From NCBI GenBank assembly GCA_017654935.2, contig CM065684.1, positions 50,455,955 through 50,519,954 of the forward strand: a stretch of DNA of 64,000 nucleotides, given 5' to 3'. The notes under the pieces are model-generated. The model saw only the letters and a list, made by a program, of their open reading frames with translations, did not search any database and had not been told where the DNA came from. A program made the translations under genes and the position numbers. Positions within the stretch are counted from its first letter, which is position 1, and the number at the start of each line of letters is the position of its first letter. This document shows positions 1 to 10,122 of this stretch, in pieces. This DNA is from Phymorhynchus buccinoides (taxonomy: Eukaryota; Mollusca; Gastropoda; Neogastropoda; Raphitomidae).

Positions 1-305
1 ACACACACATACACGCATGCACACACTCACACACAATTATACAAGAGTAAAAAATACTAAAATAGTTACAATATGAAAATTTTAAGAAGAAACATAGACG
101 CACAATGTTCCATGTGTGCCTGTGTCTATTGAATTCTTCTCTCTGAACTGTGTTCATGTTTTGTTTACAGATAACAAAATCATTGAGATGTGTTTGTGTG
201 TCTTTGCACATAGAATGTTTGTGAAGGTAATGTGTACGCTCATGAGAAAGAGTGAGAGTTGTTTTTGTGTGTGTGTGTCTGTCCGTGTGTACCTTTTTTT
301 TTTTA

Positions 306-466
306 CTGTAATGCACACCTGATGATAAGGTGCACCCCCCAAAATGTAACACAAAATTCAGGTTTTGTTCCTCTATTTTCTTACTATGTTATCAGTCACA
401 TTATAAGGTGCAGGGGTCTCAGTCTGGGGAAAAAACGTATCGCGTTATAGTCCGTAAAATACAGTA
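306..466. mobile_element. MITE family 'ACTATAAGGCGC', degraded copy
   Basis: The right end reads ttatagtccgtaaaatacagta, the inverse of the left terminus seen at 29515 and 9354. The interior (gtgcacccccc, caaaattcaggttttgtt, gtcacattataagg) aligns with those copies. The left terminus is decayed. A SINE follows immediately. Confidence 0.6.
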
Positions 467-470
467 TATT

Positions 471-801
471 CTTCTTCTTCTTCTGCGTTCCCAGGCCATA
501 TGGTCATAATGGGTAAGGTACATATGTGTCCGTTTTTCAGTTTTCACTGGTCTCCCTGCTGCGTACAGCCGACACATTCCGATTTCGGAGGAGCTCAAAG
601 GAGAAAAATTAGTGGGAAGATTTTTTTGGAAAAAAGGCAGGAGAATGGGGCCAATAAGTCAGAAAGATAGTAGATGATAGAAAGCAAAGGGAAAAGGCAG
701 AGTCAAAGAGAGTGGCAGATTAGAGGAAGTTACAAGCACAGAACTTCCAGAAGGTAGGGGAGCTATTTTACGAAAGACCCCCCGGTATCCCCACGGGGAG
801 A
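471..801 (-). mobile_element. SINE family A (CCCCGTGGGG head, AAG tail)
   Basis: Read on the - strand it begins near ccccgtggggatacc, has the shared body ctggaagttctgtgcttgt, and ends tgggaacgcagaagaagaag. It is the same element as 9456-9787, 19409-19726, 34177-34567 and 37201-37534, several of which have clear target-site duplications. Confidence 0.8.
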
Positions 802-814
802 AAATATGGAATAT

Positions 815-1017
815 AATTATGCTCCTCTGTATGTGTGTGTTTGTGTGTGTTTTTAATTATGCTCCTCTGTATGTGTGTGTTTGTGTGTGTTTTTAATTAT
901 GCTCCTCTGTATGTGTGTGTTTGTGTGTGTTTTTAATTATGCTCCTCTGTATGTATGTGTTTGTGTGTGTTTTTAATTATGCTCCTCTGTATGTATGTGT
1001 TTGTGTGTGTTTTTAAT
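815..1017 (+). repeat. 40-bp minisatellite, 5 copies
   Basis: The unit begins aattatgctcctctgtatgt and continues as a GT run and T5. The five copies are nearly identical; two carry gtatgtatgt. Confidence 0.95.
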
Positions 1018-1150
1018 TTGCTTTTATGCATATTGATATGTGCATGTTCACATGGTTTTGTATGATGTGTCTGTGTCTTTATGCGTCATGCATTGGTGGT
1101 AGTTGTGGCAGTCACTGACGGGGCGTGCACAGTCTGTTGAAACGTTTCAG

Positions 1151-1219
1151 GTACCTGAACTTTGAGACCAACATTGTCGTCCTGAAGAAGGTCCCCCCTC
1201 AGGGATCAACCGTGCAAAG
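1151..1219 (+). CDS. START-domain protein, internal exon (first seen)
   Basis: This exon is bounded by a cag acceptor at 1148-1150 and a GT donor at 1220. It starts with the last base of a codon and ends two bases into the next. It encodes YLNFETNIVVLKKVPPQG and a short tail, the strand leading into a StAR-related lipid transfer (START) domain. The partial last codon (ag) is completed by c at 3123 to give Ser, so the junction keeps frame. Earlier exons are not in the window. The acceptor has a weak pyrimidine tract. Confidence 0.75.
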
Positions 1220-1799
1220 GTCAGGGGGCTTTCTTCAGTACTTGGGTCCTTCAAAATGTCTATGTCTGTCTGTCTGTCTCTCTGCTGACACCCCCTGCCC
1301 CCCTTCTCTTTCTCTCTGTCTCTCTTTCTCTCTCCCTCTCTCTGTAATTGATTTTCCACCTAGTGATGAATCAATTCTGAAACTTTTTATCTTATGATAT
1401 CTTTAAAATAATGTTCATGTTTTTGTTTTTGTTTGTTTGTTGTTGTTGTATTTTTGTAGATTTTGTTTCCTTATTGATTTTGCCTTTTGTATTGTATTTT
1501 TGAGGGCCGGATGAAAAAAAGTCGGTTGTGCTTATTCCATTTGTTTCCCTCATTAAAAAACATTCGTTCGTTCGTTCGTTCTCTCGCTCTCTCTCACTTT
1601 CTTCTTTCTCTTTCTCTCTTTTCACCATGTTTTCCTCAATCTCTTTCTCATTCTCTCTGTGTCTCCTTCACTCTTTCGTTGTTTAAATTATTTCGGTTGA
1701 AGAAATCAACTATGCTTTAAAAAAAAAAGAAGAGTTTTCATAACAAAAACATTATCACTACTATCAGCACAGCAAGTGAATAAAACATGTTTACTTTTA

Positions 1800-2400
1800 A
1801 TACCCAACTCACAGAATGATTTGAGGCACGGAAAGTGATTAAATGAAGTTACTTTTCATGCCAAACTGATGCACAGCAAGTCATTAAACAAAATTACCAT
1901 ACTTTTTATACACCAAACTGATAGAATGATTTGTTGCACAGCAATGTGATTAATTAGTGACTGTCTCCCATTATTAATCGAATGATTTGATGCACAGCAA
2001 GTGATTAAAACAAAGTTACTTTTCATACCAAGCTGACAGAATGATTTGAAGCCAGTGGTTAAAACAAAGTTACTTTTCATACCAAACTGACAGAATGATT
2101 TGAAGCCAGTGGTTAAAACAAAGTTACTTTTCATACCAAACTGACAGAATGATTTGAAGCCAGTGGTTAAAACAAAGTTACTTTTCATACCAAACTGACA
2201 GAATGATTTGATGCACAGCAAGTGATTAATAGAATTTTACTTTTCATGCCAAACTGATAGAATGATTTGCTGCACAGCAAGTGATCAATAGAATGTTACT
2301 TTTCATACCAAACTGATAGAATGATTTTATGCACAGTAAGTGATCAATGGAAAGTTATTTTTTATACCAAACTGAAAAAATCATTTGAGGGACATCAATA
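1800..2400 (+). repeat. Diverged ~55-bp tandem repeat
   Basis: About ten copies of a unit containing ttacttttcataccaaactg followed by acagaatgattt. Copies at 2037-2200 are near-identical; the outer ones have diverged in length (54-65 bp). On the - strand it makes a repeated open frame (1856-2221) that has no coding support. Confidence 0.9.
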
Positions 2401-2480
2401 ATAATAATAATAATAAACGGACACTTATATAGCGCTTTTTATCGAGCACAAAGCGGTTTACAATCAGCATTGAAACACTC
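2395..2480 (-). mobile_element. LINE/SINE 3' end fragment (ATT tail)
   Basis: On the - strand, caatgctgattgtaaaccgc is followed by agcgctatataagtgtccg and (ATT)n. The form 'AGCGCTATATAA...(ATT)n' is a common 3' end of invertebrate non-LTR retroelements, and similar ends occur at 4115, 9890, 29900 and 52355. Confidence 0.55.
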
Positions 2481-2481
2481 A

Positions 2482-3050
2482 CATACGCACACACACGCAC
2501 AACAGACACACACGCATGTACGTGCACGCATGCGAGTGAACGCGTTCTTGCACACAGACATACACACACAGACCCACCCACATTTCATCAAGCACACAGA
2601 AAACATGCTCACTGAAATGCACACACACTTACACAAACATACACTTGTACAAGCATGTGCACACACACACACACACATGCACACACATGCACTCACGTAC
2701 ACAAAACACATGTGCACTCACACTCACAGACACAGTCATACTCGCACACACTCACTCCCCCCCACCCCCTCTCTCTAGCCGAACACAATCTCTCCTGTGC
2801 ACATATACACTAATACACATGCAAGCACATATGCACACACAGCACACTCACACACACACACACCTGCTCGGAAGCGCGGCCGTGGGCGCACGCACACTCA
2901 CACTCGCGCACAAATTACATACATACAAACATAGGACATACTTCGCACAATCTCACACACACACATCGCACAATCACACACACATACGCATGCATGCACA
3001 TAAACACACGCATACGCACGCATGCATGCACACACACACACGCGCACATG
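2482..3050 (+). repeat. (CA)n-rich microsatellite region
   Basis: Interrupted CA/CACG repeats fill most of this intron before the exon at 3123. They give rise to His/Thr-rich and Cys/Val-rich open frames on both strands that are not genes. Confidence 0.95.
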
Positions 3051-3122
3051 GAGATGGGGGATGTTATGATTTGACAGACTCTATAGTGCACATGGATTGA
3101 TGTTGCCTGGTGTTGTGTGCAG

Positions 3123-3219
3123 CTACATTGGCAAGGGCTTCATTCTGGCTCCTCCCAAGACAGTGTGGGACGCTGTCCGCAACCCGCGCACACGCTTCAC
3201 CTATGATGAAACCTTGAAG
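3123..3219 (+). CDS. START-domain protein, exon 2 of 5 seen
   Basis: The acceptor is ttgtgtgcag and the donor is aag|gtagga. The exon encodes YIGKGFILAPPKTVWDAVRN and then a segment ending RFTYDETLK. The order Gly-x-Gly, a short strand, 'TVWDAV' helix and 'Y-D' is the N-terminal half of START domains, where the ligand groove begins. The exon ends in phase 0 and joins the next one in frame. It sits between a (CA)n-rich intron (2.5-3.06 kb) and a short intron. Confidence 0.88.
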
Positions 3220-3656
3220 GTAGGAGACCTGAAATATGTCTGTGTTCACATGTGCATGTCTTTCCATCTGTGTGTGTGTCTGTGAATGTGTGTTGGTATG
3301 TGTATGTCTATATGTTTTTGTGTGAATTATGTGCATGTCAGTACACGCATGCATTTATTCATTTCTGTCTGTTCATACATAATTAAAAAAATTACATGTT
3401 TATGTGTGCATTTTTGGTTAAATTTAGCATTTTCACATAAACTGACTTTGACGGTTACTATTCTGCGTAGCTTTTGTCTCGTATGAAATGGAAACATCTA
3501 TAGTAATAATGCACATTATTATTTCAAGACAGATGTGTAGCAACATGATGGAATAAACAGCTCCAAAATCTGGTTTCTGTTGTTAATGTGATGCGTTCTG
3601 TACACTAGTATTCCTTTGATTTCTTTCTTCTTTTGTTTTCTTTTTCTTTCTTTCAG

Positions 3657-3699
3657 AAAGTGGACATAGTGGAACAAGTTGCGCAGGGAATCAAAATTG
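3657..3699 (+). CDS. START-domain protein, 43-nt exon
   Basis: A strong pyrimidine tract (tttctttctttcag) precedes this small exon and gtaagt follows it. It encodes KVDIVEQVAQGIKI plus the first base of a codon. 'D/E-x-V-E-x-V' followed by 'I-V-Y' across the next junction is a standard START-domain strand pair. The phase-1 end is completed by tg at 5047 to give Val. Confidence 0.85.
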
Positions 3700-4036
3700 G
3701 TAAGTCTGCTCAATCTGTCAATGTTTTGCCGTGTTATTGAACATTTTATTGTCAGCGTGAACATAAAGTTTGCAAGATGTTATGTGGTGATCGAAGAACA
3801 CTAGTTTTTGTCTTTGTCAAGTTTTAAATCCACCATTTATTTTGTTTTAGATTTGTGCATGTACAATTTGTATGGTAGGATTTTCTTTTCTAGGAATGAC
3901 TAAATGATTTAGCAAATTATGAATATAAAAGAAATAGTTTTTATTATTTGATGTGAGGATTTTTCTGTGCAGTTGAATCGATAAAATCTCTCCCAGCCCC
4001 AGTACAATCTCTTCTGTGTGTGTGTGGGGGGCATTG

Positions 4037-5046
4037 TTTCAGTGAAACTGTGCCAGGAAGACATCTATGGGTATAATTTCAGTGCATCTTTGCTGATTAA
4101 CTGTTTTTTATTTATTTATTTATTTATTAAGACAACTTTTATAGCGCCTAATCTTTAAGCTCTAAGCGCTTCTGTCCAGTGCACCTGCACTGTAGGGTAT
4201 CACTTTAGTGTATCTGTACCACAGGGCACAGCAGTTGTTGCACAAAATATGTATGGGTATGGTTTCAGTGCATTTGCACTTAATGTGCATTGCTTCAATG
4301 CAGTACTGATAATTATTCTTTACCAGCGGTTGGGATTGTTTCAGGGCACCTGTACTGATTGGATATGTTTCAGTACACCTGTACTGTACATGTACTGCTT
4401 CAGTGTACCTGTACTGATTGGATATTGTTTCAGTACTTATGTACTGTTTCAGTGTACCTGTACTGATTGGCTATTGTTTCAGTACATCTGCACTGTACAT
4501 GTACTGCTTCAGTGTACCTGTACTGATTGGATATTGTTTCAGTGCACTGCACTGTGCATGTACTGCTTCAGTGTACCTGTACTGATTGGATATTGTTTCA
4601 GTGCACCTGCACTGTACATGTACTGCTTCAGTGTACCTGTACTGATTGGATATTGTTTCAGTGCACCTGCGCTGTGCATGTACTGTTTCATTATACCTGT
4701 ACTGATTGGATATTGTTTCAGTACACCTGTGCCATACATGTACTGTTTCAGTGTACCTGTACTGATTGGATATTCAGTATGTATGCACTGTACATGTACT
4801 GTTCCAATGTACCTGTACTGATTGGATATTTTCAGTGCACCTGCACCATACATGTACTGCTTCAGTGTACCTGTACTGATTGGATATTGTTTCAGTACAC
4901 CTGTGCATGTACATGTACTGCTTCAGTGTACCTGTACTGATTGGCTATTGTTTCAGTACTTATGCACTGTACATGTACCATTCCAGTGTGCCTGTACCGA
5001 TTGGATATAGTTTTAGTACTTATGCACTGTACATGTACCGTTCCAG
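4037..5046 (+). repeat. 30/60-bp minisatellite carrying a copied 3' splice site
   Basis: The ~30-bp monomers alternate between ttcagtgtacctgtactgat and gtttcagtgcacctgcactg types. The monomer contains cag|tgtacctgtac, identical to the junction of the real exon that begins at 5047 (cag|tgtacctgtac, Val-Tyr-Leu-Tyr). Exact copies lie near 4401, 4450, 4510, 4569, 4629, 4749, 4862 and 4922, with variants between. Degenerate copies start around 4037. The array ends exactly in the exon. Confidence 0.95.
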
Positions 5047-5207
5047 TGTACCTGTACCAGGAGGTGCAGCAGCTGCTGCGCAAGGAGAGCTGCGACCTGG
5101 TGTGCCTGCAGGGGGAGAGGGTGGAGGGCTCCAAGTTTGTGTTGGCCTACACCTCCATAGAGCACCCCAAGGCCCCCCCGCCCTGCGACGGCATCGTCAG
5201 GGGAAAG
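5047..5207 (+). CDS. START-domain protein, exon 4 of 5 seen
   Basis: The acceptor is gttccag and the donor is aaag|gtcaga. The exon reads V-YLYQEVQQLLRKESCDLVC, then a loop and VLAYTSIEHPKAPPPCDGIV, ending RGK in phase 0. 'CDLVCL..R', 'Y-TSIEHP' and 'G-I-VRG' match the central sheet of START proteins. The exon is GC-rich, unlike its introns. Both its edges are echoed in tandem arrays that abut it: the 5' edge at 4.03-5.05 kb and the donor at 5.47-6.83 kb. Confidence 0.9.
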
Positions 5208-5283
5208 GTCAGAGAGGGGAGGACAATGTGGGAGGGGGTGTTTGTTTTCTTTTTTTTTCTTCAATTTCTAATTACAGAGACTC

Positions 5284-5330
5284 ATCCCTGTGACATCCGG
5301 GTTGCTCCCACCTGGAGAGTGTCGTCGGTG
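5284..5330 (-). mobile_element. Fragment of SINE family B 3' end
   Basis: The stretch with gggttgctcccacctggagag matches the 3' end of the SINE at 16150-16535 and 43900-44135. Only about 45 bp remain. Confidence 0.5.
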
Positions 5331-5445
5331 AAATTCAAAAACCTTGTATCTCAATTTTGGTAGTTTGGAGAAAAATGAGAAAAACTGTTTTAAAAAGTAA
5401 CCACGTTGACCACAATTGATTAACTATGATGAATATGTTGTTCAA
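5325..5445 (+). repeat. Dispersed repeat L, copy 1
   Basis: About 115 bp, from gtgaaattcaaaaacctt to attgattaactatgatgaat, recur at 30638-30757 in the same orientation. No termini or coding content were recognised. Confidence 0.75.
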
Positions 5446-5469
5446 GACATTGCGAGTTTAGTCCTGCGG

Positions 5470-6835
5470 CGGTTGAAAGGTCAGAGCAAAGGAGCATGAA
5501 GGGACAGGAGTGGAGATGGGTGGGGGTGGTTGAAAGGTCAGGGCAAAGGAGGATGAAGGGACGGGAGGGTGTGTGTGAAAGGTCAGGGCAATGGAGGATG
5601 AAGGGACAGGAGGGGGGGGGGGTTGAAAGGTCAGGGCAATGGAGGATGAAGGGACAGGAGGGGGGGGGGGGCGGTTGAAGGTCAGGGCAATGGGATGAAG
5701 GGACAGGAGGGAGGGTGTGTGTGAAAGGTCAGGGCAATGGAGGATGAAGGGACAGGAGGGACAGGAGGGAAGGGACGGGAGGGCGGTTGAAAGGTCAGGG
5801 CAATGGAGGATGAAGGGACGGTTGAAAGGTCAGGGCAATGGAGGATGAAGGGACAGGAGGGGGGCGGTTGAAAGGTCAGGGCAATGGAGGATGAAGGGAC
5901 AATGAAAGGTCAGGGGCAATGGAGGATGAAGGGACAGGAGGGGGGGCGGTTGAAAGGTCAGGGCAATGGAGGTGAAGGGACAGGATGAAAGGTCAGGGCA
6001 AATGAAGGGACAGGAGTTGAAAGGTCAGGGCAATGGGGATGAAGGGACAGGAGGGGGAGGGCGGTTGAAAGGTCAGGGCAATGGAGGATGAAGGGACAGG
6101 AGGGGGGGCGGTTGAAAGGTCAGGGCAATGGAGGATGAAGGGACAGGAGTGGGAGGGGGGGGGGCGGTTGAAAGGTCAGGGCAATGGAGAATGAAGGGAC
6201 AGGAGGGGGGGGGGGGGGTTGAAAGGAGCAAGGGGTGGGGGCGGTTGAAAGGTCAGGGCAATGGAGGATGAAGGGAGTGGAGAGGGGTGGGGGCGGTTGA
6301 AAGGTCAGGGCAATGGAGGATGAAGGGACAGGAGTGGAGAGGGGTGGGGGCGGTTGAAAGGTCAGGGCAATGGAGAATGAAGGGACAGGAGTGGAGAGGG
6401 GTGGGGGCGGTTGAAAGGTCAGGGCAATGGAGAATGAAGGGACAGGAGTGGAGAGGGGTGGGGGCGGTTGAAAGGTCAGGGCAATGGAGGATGAAGGGAC
6501 AGGAGTGGAGAGGGGTGGGGGCGGTTGAAAGGTCAGGGCAATGGAGAATGAAGGGAAGGTCAGGGCAATGAAGGGACAGGAGTGGAGAGGGGTGGGGGCG
6601 GTTGAAAGGTCAGGGCAATGGAGAATGAAGGGACAGGAGTGGAGAATGGAGTGGGACAGGAGGGGTGGGGGCGGTTGAAAGGTCAGGGCAATGGAGAATG
6701 AAGGGACAGGAGTCGAGAGGGGTGGGGGCGGTTGAAAGGTCAGGGCAATGGAGAATGAAGGGACAGGAGTGGAGAGGGGTGGGGGCGGTTGAAAGGTCAG
6801 GGCAATGGAGAATGAAGAAACAGGAGGGTGTTGAA
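5470..6835 (+). repeat. G-rich minisatellite with copied 5' splice-site core
   Basis: The 46-60 bp units read gttgaaaggtcagggcaatg, then gaggatgaagggacaggag and a G run. About 25 copies of aaaggtcag are present. The real donor of the exon at 5207 is gggaaag|gtcagag, followed by aggggaggacaatg, so the unit appears to derive from that donor. The G tracts vary from 3 to 13 and could form quadruplexes in the transcript. Confidence 0.9.
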
Positions 6836-6984
6836 AGGCGCAGAAAGAAGGGCAGAATGATAAGATGGGTAGAAGGATGTCAGTGGAATGGTTTTGGTTT
6901 GTTTTTGCTGTTGAAAGGAGTAGAGTTCAATGTACTTGTCTTGTACACAGTTTTGTTTTATTATATGGTTCATCCTTTCATCAT

Positions 6985-7240
6985 TTGATGTGTGTGTGTG
7001 TGCGTTTGGAGTATGCTGGCATGCATGAATATGTGCGTGCATGAGTATGCTTTTGTGTGTTTGTGTGTGTGTTTTTCTATGTGTGTGGGGGCACACTCAT
7101 AAACTTGTGTCTTTGTGTGTGTGTGTATGGGTGTGTATGTGTATGTTTGCGTGTGTGTGTGAGAGTGCGCATGCGAGTGTGTGTCTTCATGTGTGTCTTC
7201 ATGTGTGTACATACATGCGTGTGTACACGTGCATCCTGCG
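6985..7240 (+). repeat. (GT)n-rich intronic tract
   Basis: Interrupted GT/GTGC repeats precede the terminal START exon. Open frames on both strands here are low-complexity. Confidence 0.9.
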
Positions 7241-7284
7241 ATTCAGCATTTATTCACTCCCACGCGCTCCCTGTCCCCCAACAG

Positions 7285-7518
7285 ATGGTGTCTAGCGGGT
7301 GGATCATAGAGCCGGTGCGCAAAGACAAGAAGCTGTACTCCCTGGTCACCTACCTGATGCAGGTGGATTACGGCCCTTCCCCCTCCTCCTCCTCCGACCG
7401 CCTGCCCTTCGAGGACACGATGAGTCGGCACCCCATCAGCATATCCTACCTTCAGCAGTACCTCAAGCCCGCCGTGCAGCTGGCGCGCCGCAAGTCAGAG
7501 CCCTTCATGCAGCTCTGA
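7285..7518 (+). CDS. START-domain protein, terminal exon with stop
   Basis: The acceptor is ccccaacag. The exon encodes SGWIIEPVRKDKKLYSLVTY, then LMQVDYG, a serine-rich loop, and the C-terminal helix region SISYLQQYLKPAVQLARR, ending SEPFMQL and TGA. 'GW-I-EP...VTY..QVD.G' followed by a long amphipathic helix that lids the lipid pocket is the diagnostic C-terminal half of START. Together the five exons cover about 200 residues, close to a complete domain, at the very C-terminus. The spacing resembles STARD9/KIF16-type START domains more than PCTP or StAR, but I cannot assign the subfamily. The ligand is unknown. The final codons plus stop are copied ~50 times downstream. Confidence 0.9.
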   Translation: MVSSGWIIEPVRKDKKLYSLVTYLMQVDYGPSPSSSSDRLPFEDTMSRHPISISYLQQYLKPAVQLARRKSEPFMQL

Positions 7519-9130
7519 AGTAGAAGTCAGAGCCTTTCATGCAGCTCTGAAGTAGAAGTCAGAGTCCTTCATGCAGCTCTGAAGTAGAAGTCAGAGCCTT
7601 TCGTGCAGCTCTGAAGTAGAAGTCAGAGCCCTTCATGCAGCTCTGAAGTAGAAGTCAGAGCCCTTCATGCAGCTCTGAAGTAGAAGTCAGAGCCCTTCAT
7701 GCAGCTCTGAAGTAGAAGTCAGAGCCTTTCTGAAGTAGAAGTCAGTGCAGCTCTGAAGTAGAAGTCAGAGCCCTTCATGCAGCTCTGAAGTAGAAGTCAG
7801 AGCCTTTTGTGCAGCTCTGAAGTAGAAGTCAGAGCCCTTCATGCAGCTCTGAAGTAGAAGTCAGAGCCTTTCATGCAGCTCTGAAGTAGAAGTCAGAGCC
7901 TTTCATGCAGCTCTGAAGTAGAAGTCAGAGCCTTTCATGCAGCTCTGAAGTAGAAGTCAGAGCCCTTCATGCAGCTCTGAAGTAGAAGTCAGAGCCCTTC
8001 ATGCAGCTCTGAAGTAGAAGTCAGAGCCCTTCATGCAGCTCTGAAGTAGAAGTCAGAGCCCTTCATGCAGCTCTGAAGTAGAAGTCAGAGCCTTTCATGC
8101 AGCTCTGAAGTAGAAGTCAGAGCCCTTCATGCAGCTCTGAAGTAGAAGTCAGAACCCTTCATGCAGCTCTGAAGTAGAAGTCAGAGCCCTTCATGCAGCT
8201 CTGAAGTAGAAGTCAGAGCCCTTCATGCAGCTCTGAAGTAGAAGTCAGAGCCTTCATGCAGCTCTGAAGTAGAAGTCAGAACCCTTCATGCAGCTCTGAA
8301 GTAGAAGTCAGAGCCCTTCATGCAGCTCTGAAGTAGAAGTCAGAGCCCTTCATGCAGCTCTGAAGTAGAAGTCAGAACCCTTCATGCAGCTCTGAAGTAG
8401 AAGTCAGAACCCTTCATGCAGCTCTGAAGTAGAAGTCAGAACCCTTTATGCAGCTCTGAAGTAGAAGTCAGAACCCTTTATGCAGCTCTGAAGTAGAAGT
8501 CAGAACCCTTCATGCAGCTCTGAAGTAGAAGTCAGAGCCCTTCATGCAGCTCTGAAGTAGAATTCAGAACCCTTCATGCAGCTCTGAAGTAGAAGTCAGA
8601 CCCTTCATGCAGCTCTGAAGTAGAAGTCAGAACCCTTCATGCAGCTCTGAATTAGAAGTCAGAGCCCTTCATGCAGCTCTGAAGTAGAAGTCAGAGCCCT
8701 TCATGCAGCTCTGAAGTAGAAGTCAGTCCTTCATGCAGCTCTGAAGTAGAAGTCAGAACCCTTTATGCAGCTCTGAAGTAGAAGTCTGAGCCCTTCATGC
8801 AGCTCTGAATTAGAAGTCAGAACCCATTGTGCAGCTCTGAATTAGAAGTCTGAGCCCATTGTGCAGCTCTGAATTAGAAGTCAGAACCCTTCATGCAGCT
8901 CTGAATTAGAAGTCAGAACCCTTCATGCAGCTCTGAATTAGAAGTCTGAGCCCGTTGTGCAGCTCTGAATTAGAAGTCTGAGCCCATTGTGCAGCTCTGA
9001 ATTAGAAGTCTGAGCCCATTGTGCAGCTCTGAATTAGAAGTCAGAACCCTTCATGCAACTCTGAATTAGAAGTCTGAGCCCATTGTGCAGCTCTGAATTA
9101 GAAGTCTGAGCCCGTTGTGCAGCTCTGAAT
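7493..9130 (+). repeat. 32-bp array: copied last codons and stop of START gene
   Basis: The unit is aagtcagagcccttcatgca followed by gctctgaagtag. The first copy is the end of the coding sequence (Lys-Ser-Glu-Pro-Phe-Met-Gln-Leu-stop). About 50 head-to-tail copies follow, all downstream of the stop, with a drift toward ctgaattagaagtctgagcccattgtg at the distal end. Since 32 is not a multiple of 3, each frame hits a stop quickly. Confidence 0.97.
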
Positions 9131-9353
9131 ATCAATTCATTGCCTTTCATTCCAGTATGAATAGCAATGCTGATCCCGTCATTCAGTACTAAGCCAGTTT
9201 GGGCAAACTAATGTACTATGCTGGTCTAGTAGATGCAGTACTGCTGCAGCATTAACTCTGGTGCCTTCATTTCTCAATTGCCACAAAAAAGGCTGTTATT
9301 TTTTTTCCCCAGTTTACCACAAAAAATGGTTAATAGTTCTGTTGCTTCTGTTG

Positions 9354-9869
9354 ACCATATTTTTCAGACTATAAGGCACCCCCCCCCCCCCCAAATTGTA
9401 CTTAAATTTCAGATTTTGTTACTATATTTTCTGACTATTTTATTAGTCACATTATTTCTTCTTCTTCTTCTGCGTTCCCAGGCCATATAGCCATAATGGG
9501 TAACGTACTAGTTGTCTGGTTTTCAGCTTTCACTGGTCTCCCCGCTGCGTACAGCCGACACATTCCGATTTCGGAGGAGCTCAAAGGAGAAAAATTATTT
9601 GAAAGATTTTTTTTTTAAAAGGGTAGGAGGATGGGCCAATAAGTCAGAAAGATAGTAGACGATAGAAAGCGAAGGGTAAAGGCAGAGTCAAAGAGAGTGG
9701 CAGATTAGAGGAAGTTACAAGCACAGAACTTCCAGAAGGTGGGGGAACTATTTTTACGAAAGACCCCCCGGTATCCCCACGGGGAATGTCACATTATAAG
9801 GCGCAGGAGTCTGAGTACTCCGAGTCTGGGGGAAAAAAAGTATCGCCTTATTGTCCGAAAAACACGGTA
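9354..9869 (+). mobile_element. MITE 'ACTATAAGGCGC', interrupted by SINE A
   Basis: The left end is accatatttttcagactataa; the right end is ttgtccgaaaaacacggta, its inverse. A SINE A sits in the middle flanked by a perfect duplication of gtcacattat, so the two halves rejoin as one element like that at 39620-39772. Confidence 0.85.
9456..9787 (-). mobile_element. SINE family A with 10-bp TSD
   Basis: The (TTC)n at the left and ccccacgggg at the right mark a minus-strand copy. The target-site duplication gtcacattat is exact at 9446-9455 and 9788-9797, direct evidence of retrotransposition into the MITE. Confidence 0.92.
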
Positions 9870-9879
9870 CCTTAAAATG

Positions 9880-9940
9880 TCTTTATTTATGAAGAAGATT
9901 TCTCTAGCGCATACCTTTAAGCTCTATGCGCTTGTTGTGC
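9880..9940 (-). mobile_element. Retroelement 3' end fragment
   Basis: On the - strand, agcgcatagagcttaaaggt then (ATAAA)-like tail resembles 4115-4170, where agcgctcctaatctttaagc-type sequence meets (TTTA)n. Confidence 0.4.
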
Positions 9941-10122
9941 TACCAGTACAAATAGCAGTTGTTTTATTTTAGCCTACCACAACAAGGGAGTGTAAAACAT
10001 ACATGTTAGTGGGTGAAAGCCAGAAGGTACTATCGGCTTTATTCCATTTTTGATAGAACCTTCTGGTTTTTACATGGCAGTTCATTTTGTGGGGTTTTTG
10101 TTCATGTGTTGGTTTTATATAA

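Larger units (their letters stand above)
1..1150. other. Intronic/5' sequence before first seen START exon
   Basis: A (CA)n start, a degraded MITE, a minus-strand SINE and a 40-bp minisatellite are annotated separately. I see no exon in the rest. Short open frames at 116-450 are low-complexity. Confidence 0.5.

Noticed and set aside
4249..4940. Frames of 137-190 codons rich in Cys, Tyr and Val
   Set aside because: Translations of the 30/60-bp array in the START intron.
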